From assembly GCF_030158565.1 (NCBI RefSeq), contig NZ_JAOASQ010000006.1, forward strand, positions 21,386 through 85,385: a stretch of DNA of 64,000 bases. The letters are read 5' to 3'. The stretch comes from Limnohabitans sp. GTDB lineage: Bacteria > Pseudomonadota > Gammaproteobacteria > Burkholderiales > Burkholderiaceae_C. Under the pieces are notes generated by a model. The model worked only from the letters and a program-made list of their open reading frames with translations, ran no database searches and was not told where the DNA came from. Of this stretch, positions 61,430-64,000 are shown piece by piece. The position numbers were made by a program, and so were the translations under genes. Each line of letters opens with the position of its first letter. The first letter of the stretch is position 1.

Positions 61430-62329
61430 ATGGGAATCAGCCACTACATCAAGGACATCGGACGCGGCAAGGACGGCGCGCGGGCGCTCGACCGCGCACG
61501 CGCCACCGACCTGATGGGCCAGATCCTCGACCAACAAGTGAGTGACCTGGAACTGGGCGCGTTTTGCATCGCCATGCGCATCAAGGGCGAAACGCCCGAA
61601 GAGATGGCGGGCTTTCTTGACGCCACCCACGCCCGGCTGAACAAGGTCCACAGCGGCCACATGCCCACCGTGGTGCTGCCCAGCTACAACGGGGCACGCA
61701 AGCTGCCGGTGCTCACGCCTCTCTTGGCCCTGCTGCTGGCCCGCGAAGGCGTGGCCGTGGTCGTGCATGGCGCGGCCACCGAAGACAAACGCGTGAGCAG
61801 CCAGGCGGTGTTCGCACACTTGGGTGTGAACCCTGTCGATCGTGTGGGTCCTGCTGAGGCCGGACAAGTGCAGTTCATCCCCACCGGCGTTTTGAACGCC
61901 GGGCTGGACCGCCTGCTGGCCGTGCGCCGCGTGGTCGGTCTGCGCAACCCCGGGCACAGCCTGGTGAAACTGATGAACCCCTGCGATGGACCGGCGCTGG
62001 TGGTCAGCAGTTACACCCATCCCGAATATTTGCTGTCGATGTCGGCCACCTTTGCCCTGACCGGCCAACACGCATTGCTGCTGCGCGGCACCGAAGGCGA
62101 ACCCGTGGCCGATGCCCGCCGCACCCCGGCGATGGACGTTTTCAAAAATGGCCAGACGGTGCGCGTGCAAGACCAAAAGGAAGGCTCTCTCGTGCAAGTG
62201 CCCGAACTGCCCACGACCGACGCTGCCGCCACCGCCCTTTACACCGAGCATGTGCTGCAGGGCTTGCTGCCGGTGCCCGAGGCGATTGCACGGCAAGTCC
62301 AACACATCCTGAGCGAGGTGAGCCCATGA
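61430..62329 (+). CDS. ybiB: YbiB family protein (anthranilate phosphoribosyltransferase-like, DNA-binding)
   Basis: 299 residues. ISHYIKDIGRGKDGARALDRARATDLMGQILDQQVSDLELGAFCIAMRIKGET is the family N-terminus (helical domain of the nucleoside phosphorylase/AnPRT fold). E. coli YbiB has this fold but no phosphoribosyltransferase activity and binds single-stranded DNA and RNA as part of the SOS response. Its role beside nas and cob genes is not known, although the pairing ybiB-cobA recurs in Burkholderiales. The start at 61430 fits the family; it overlaps cobA by 4 bp. Confidence 0.88.
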   Translation: MGISHYIKDIGRGKDGARALDRARATDLMGQILDQQVSDLELGAFCIAMRIKGETPEEMAGFLDATHARLNKVHSGHMPTVVLPSYNGARKLPVLTPLLALLLAREGVAVVVHGAATEDKRVSSQAVFAHLGVNPVDRVGPAEAGQVQFIPTGVLNAGLDRLLAVRRVVGLRNPGHSLVKLMNPCDGPALVVSSYTHPEYLLSMSATFALTGQHALLLRGTEGEPVADARRTPAMDVFKNGQTVRVQDQKEGSLVQVPELPTTDAAATALYTEHVLQGLLPVPEAIARQVQHILSEVSP

Positions 62330-63114
62330 ACACACCCATCCAAGGCCGTTGCACCCTGGTCGGCGCAGGCCCCGGCGACCCCGAACTGCTGACCCTCAAA
62401 GCCGTGAAAGCCATTGCCAGCGCCACGGTGCTGCTGGTGGACGATCTGGTCAACGACGCCGTGCTCGAACACGCCTCGCCCAGCGCCCGCATCGTGCATG
62501 TGGGCAAGCGCGGCGGCTGCAAGAGCACGCCGCAGGCTTTCATCGACAAGCTGATGATCACCGCCGTGCAAGAAGGCGAACATGTGGTGCGCCTCAAAGG
62601 CGGCGACCCCTTCATCTTTGGCCGGGGCGGCGAAGAAGTCGAACACTTGCGCGCAGCGGGCATCGAGGTCGAGGTGGTCAACGGCATCACCTCGGGTCTG
62701 GCCGGCATGAGCAGCCTGGGCGCGCCGCTCACCCACCGCGAACATGCACACGGCGTGGTGTTTGTGACCGGCCACGCCAAACCCGGCGACAGCGGCACCG
62801 ATTGGGCGCAACTGGCCACCACGGCCCACCAGGCCAAGCTGACGCTCGTGATCTACATGGGCGTGAGCAGCCTGGACCACATCAGCCGTGGCTTGCTGCA
62901 AGGCCTGCCAGCACAGACCGCTGTGGCTGTGGTGCAGCACGCCAGCTTGCCCACACAGCGCCAGGCACTGACCACCCTGGGCGAACTGGTGGCCACCGTT
63001 CAACACGAAGGCTTGCAAAGCCCCAGCATCATCGTGGTGGGCGATGTGGTGCAAGGAGCGCGGGCGCGGCATCGGTCACAAGAGTCCGCGCATCTGGACC
63101 AACGCACCGCCTGA
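62326..63114 (+). CDS. cobA: Uroporphyrinogen-III C-methyltransferase (SUMT)
   Basis: 262 residues. Converts uroporphyrinogen III to precorrin-2 using SAM, the first step to siroheme. Motifs: VGAGPGDPELLTLKAVKAI at about 12-30, VVRLKGGDPFIFGRGGEE, and GITSGLAGMSSLGAPLTHRE. It is the single-domain form, not the CysG fusion, so another protein must supply precorrin-2 dehydrogenase and ferrochelatase activity. Its product feeds NirB (and sulfite reductase). ATGA overlap with ybiB. Confidence 0.96.
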   Translation: MNTPIQGRCTLVGAGPGDPELLTLKAVKAIASATVLLVDDLVNDAVLEHASPSARIVHVGKRGGCKSTPQAFIDKLMITAVQEGEHVVRLKGGDPFIFGRGGEEVEHLRAAGIEVEVVNGITSGLAGMSSLGAPLTHREHAHGVVFVTGHAKPGDSGTDWAQLATTAHQAKLTLVIYMGVSSLDHISRGLLQGLPAQTAVAVVQHASLPTQRQALTTLGELVATVQHEGLQSPSIIVVGDVVQGARARHRSQESAHLDQRTA

Positions 63115-63237
63115 GGTCTCTGGCCGGGGCTTTACAAAACAAAACACATTGCTCACGGCCTTGCACCTGCACTGGGGCCTTCGCCCCTAGACTCCTGCCT
63201 GCACGGCCCGCCGGGCTGGCTCAACAGGGAGAGAACC

Positions 63238-63663
63238 ATGGGAATTTTTGATGCGATCGCAGGCCAGGTGGCCGGGGCTTTGTCCAACACACAACCATCC
63301 GCCGGGGGCGTGAATTTGATGGGTGTGGTGAGCCAGTTGCTCAACAACCCTCAGCTCGGAGGCCTGTCGGGTCTGATGGGGGCCTTCCAAAGCAAAGGGC
63401 TCGGTGACATCGTGGCCTCCTGGATCGGCACGGGCAGCAACCTGCCGATTTCCATGGAACAAATCCAGTCCGCCCTGGGCCACGGCCCCTTGCAAGCCAT
63501 GGCCGAAAAAGCCGGTCTGTCCTCCGACCAAATGGCATCGACTTTGTCTGAGCACCTGCCCGGTCTGGTGGACCAGTTCACCCCCAACGGCAAACTGCCC
63601 GAAGGTGATCTGATGTCTCAGGGGCTGGGCATGCTGCAAGGCTTCATGAAGTCGAACGGCTAA
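63238..63663 (+). CDS. YidB / DUF937 family protein
   Basis: 141 residues. MGIFDAIAGQVAGAL and VVSQLLNNPQLGGLSGLMGAFQSKGLGDIVASWIGTGSN are typical of the YidB/DUF937 family; ALGHGPLQAMAEKAGLSSDQMASTLSEHLPGLVDQ is the second helical region. No signal peptide and no known activity. A good GGGAGAG ribosome site precedes the ATG. It stands alone between cobA and the flavoprotein gene. Confidence 0.9.
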   Translation: MGIFDAIAGQVAGALSNTQPSAGGVNLMGVVSQLLNNPQLGGLSGLMGAFQSKGLGDIVASWIGTGSNLPISMEQIQSALGHGPLQAMAEKAGLSSDQMASTLSEHLPGLVDQFTPNGKLPEGDLMSQGLGMLQGFMKSNG

Positions 63664-63717
63664 ATCAGCACAGCACGCCCATGCGGCGTGAGGCCCTTGG
63701 CCCTACACTCCTTGTCC

Positions 63718-64000
63718 ATGAATACTTGGGACGTGGTGATCGTGGGTGCCGGGGCTGCCGGTTTGTTTTGTGCCGGCGTGGCGGGCCAGCGCGGGCTGAA
63801 AGTGCTGGTCATCGACCACAGTGACAAGCTGGCCGAAAAAATCCGCATCTCGGGCGGCGGGCGCTGCAACTTCACCAACCAGCTGCTCGACGCATCGGCG
63901 CCGCAAAAACACTTCATCAGCCAAAACCCGCATTTTTGCCGCTCAGCCCTGTCGCGCTACACGCCGCAGGATTTCATCGATCTGGTGCAAAAGCACAGCA
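63718..64000 (+). CDS. HI0933-like NAD(P)/FAD-dependent oxidoreductase, N-terminal part (3' end outside window)
   Basis: The first 94 residues are in the window. The FAD-binding GxGxxG motif is VVIVGAGAAGLFCAGVAG at about residues 6-23, and the family's second signature KIRISGGGRCNFTN follows at about 42-55. This marks the HI0933/BaiN/aminoacetone-oxidase-like flavoprotein family, whose members reduce or oxidise small substrates that are mostly unknown. The gene continues beyond base 64000. Confidence 0.9.
   Translation, partial: MNTWDVVIVGAGAAGLFCAGVAGQRGLKVLVIDHSDKLAEKIRISGGGRCNFTNQLLDASAPQKHFISQNPHFCRSALSRYTPQDFIDLVQKHS

Noticed and set aside
63160..63195. GGGGC/GCCCC hairpin and promoter-like TTGCAC before the YidB gene
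   Set aside because: The hairpin has no T-run and the spacing to a -10 box is too long (about 21 bp); not enough to call.

Overview
The window looks like chromosomal DNA of a beta-proteobacterium of the order Burkholderiales, most likely Comamonadaceae. The evidence is protein style (DUF2818 directly after nuoN, DUF1178, NasT/NrtABD/NirBD/NasA/YbiB/CobA gene order, Bug/TctC receptors), GC-rich coding DNA, and short interspersed palindromic repeats in many intergenic spaces. I saw no integrase, transposase, phage gene or CRISPR array. Both ends cut through genes: an MFS transporter at 1 and a FAD oxidoreductase at 64000.

Layout. 1-3461: end of an MFS exporter, miaA, then minus-strand arfB, DUF1178, a Nudix hydrolase and DUF2818. 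3472-17862: the complete 14-gene complex I operon nuoABCDEFGHIJKLMN (minus strand), preceded by tRNA-Leu(GAG). 18156-22954: minus-strand housekeeping genes rpsO, pnp, a quinone oxidoreductase, tpiA and secG, with recognisable RNA structures in the rpsO and pnp leaders. 23427-25952: a Bug/TctC receptor, a PLP aminotransferase and a small secreted protein. 25969-35296: recC-recB-recD; recC carries an in-frame palindromic repeat. 35752-44298: flavin reductase, Mrr-like membrane protein, cupin, and a three-gene catabolic operon (3-hydroxyacyl-CoA-dehydrogenase-like, BKACE, Bug receptor) divergent from a LysR gene; then DUF2805, a Stealth-type phosphotransferase, and cho under a perfect LexA box. 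44491-50600: hydratase, metallo-beta-lactamase-fold protein, transglutaminase-like protein, an unrecognised protein with an AT-rich upstream region, an orphan Liv-type receptor, and tsaD.

50682-63114 is the nitrate assimilation locus: a cytosolic ModA-like protein, nasT (ANTAR antiterminator), nrtA-nrtB-nrtD (nitrate ABC importer), nirB-nirD (nitrite reductase), nasA (nitrate reductase), ybiB and cobA (siroheme precursor synthesis). In front of nrtA a complete regulatory relay can be read by eye: two GCAC-N7-GTGC NtrC-type sites, a consensus sigma-54 promoter, two hexaloop hairpins fitting the ANTAR target motif, and an intrinsic terminator. The inferred logic is nitrogen limitation (NtrC, sigma-54) AND nitrate (NasT antitermination). 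No nasS lies beside nasT.

The window closes with a YidB/DUF937 protein and the start of a HI0933-type flavoprotein. The most interesting items are the nitrate leader, the BKACE operon, the repeat inside recC, the SOS box at cho with a nearby unassigned terminator, a possible recombinant segment in nuoL, and the expanding repeat families between genes.
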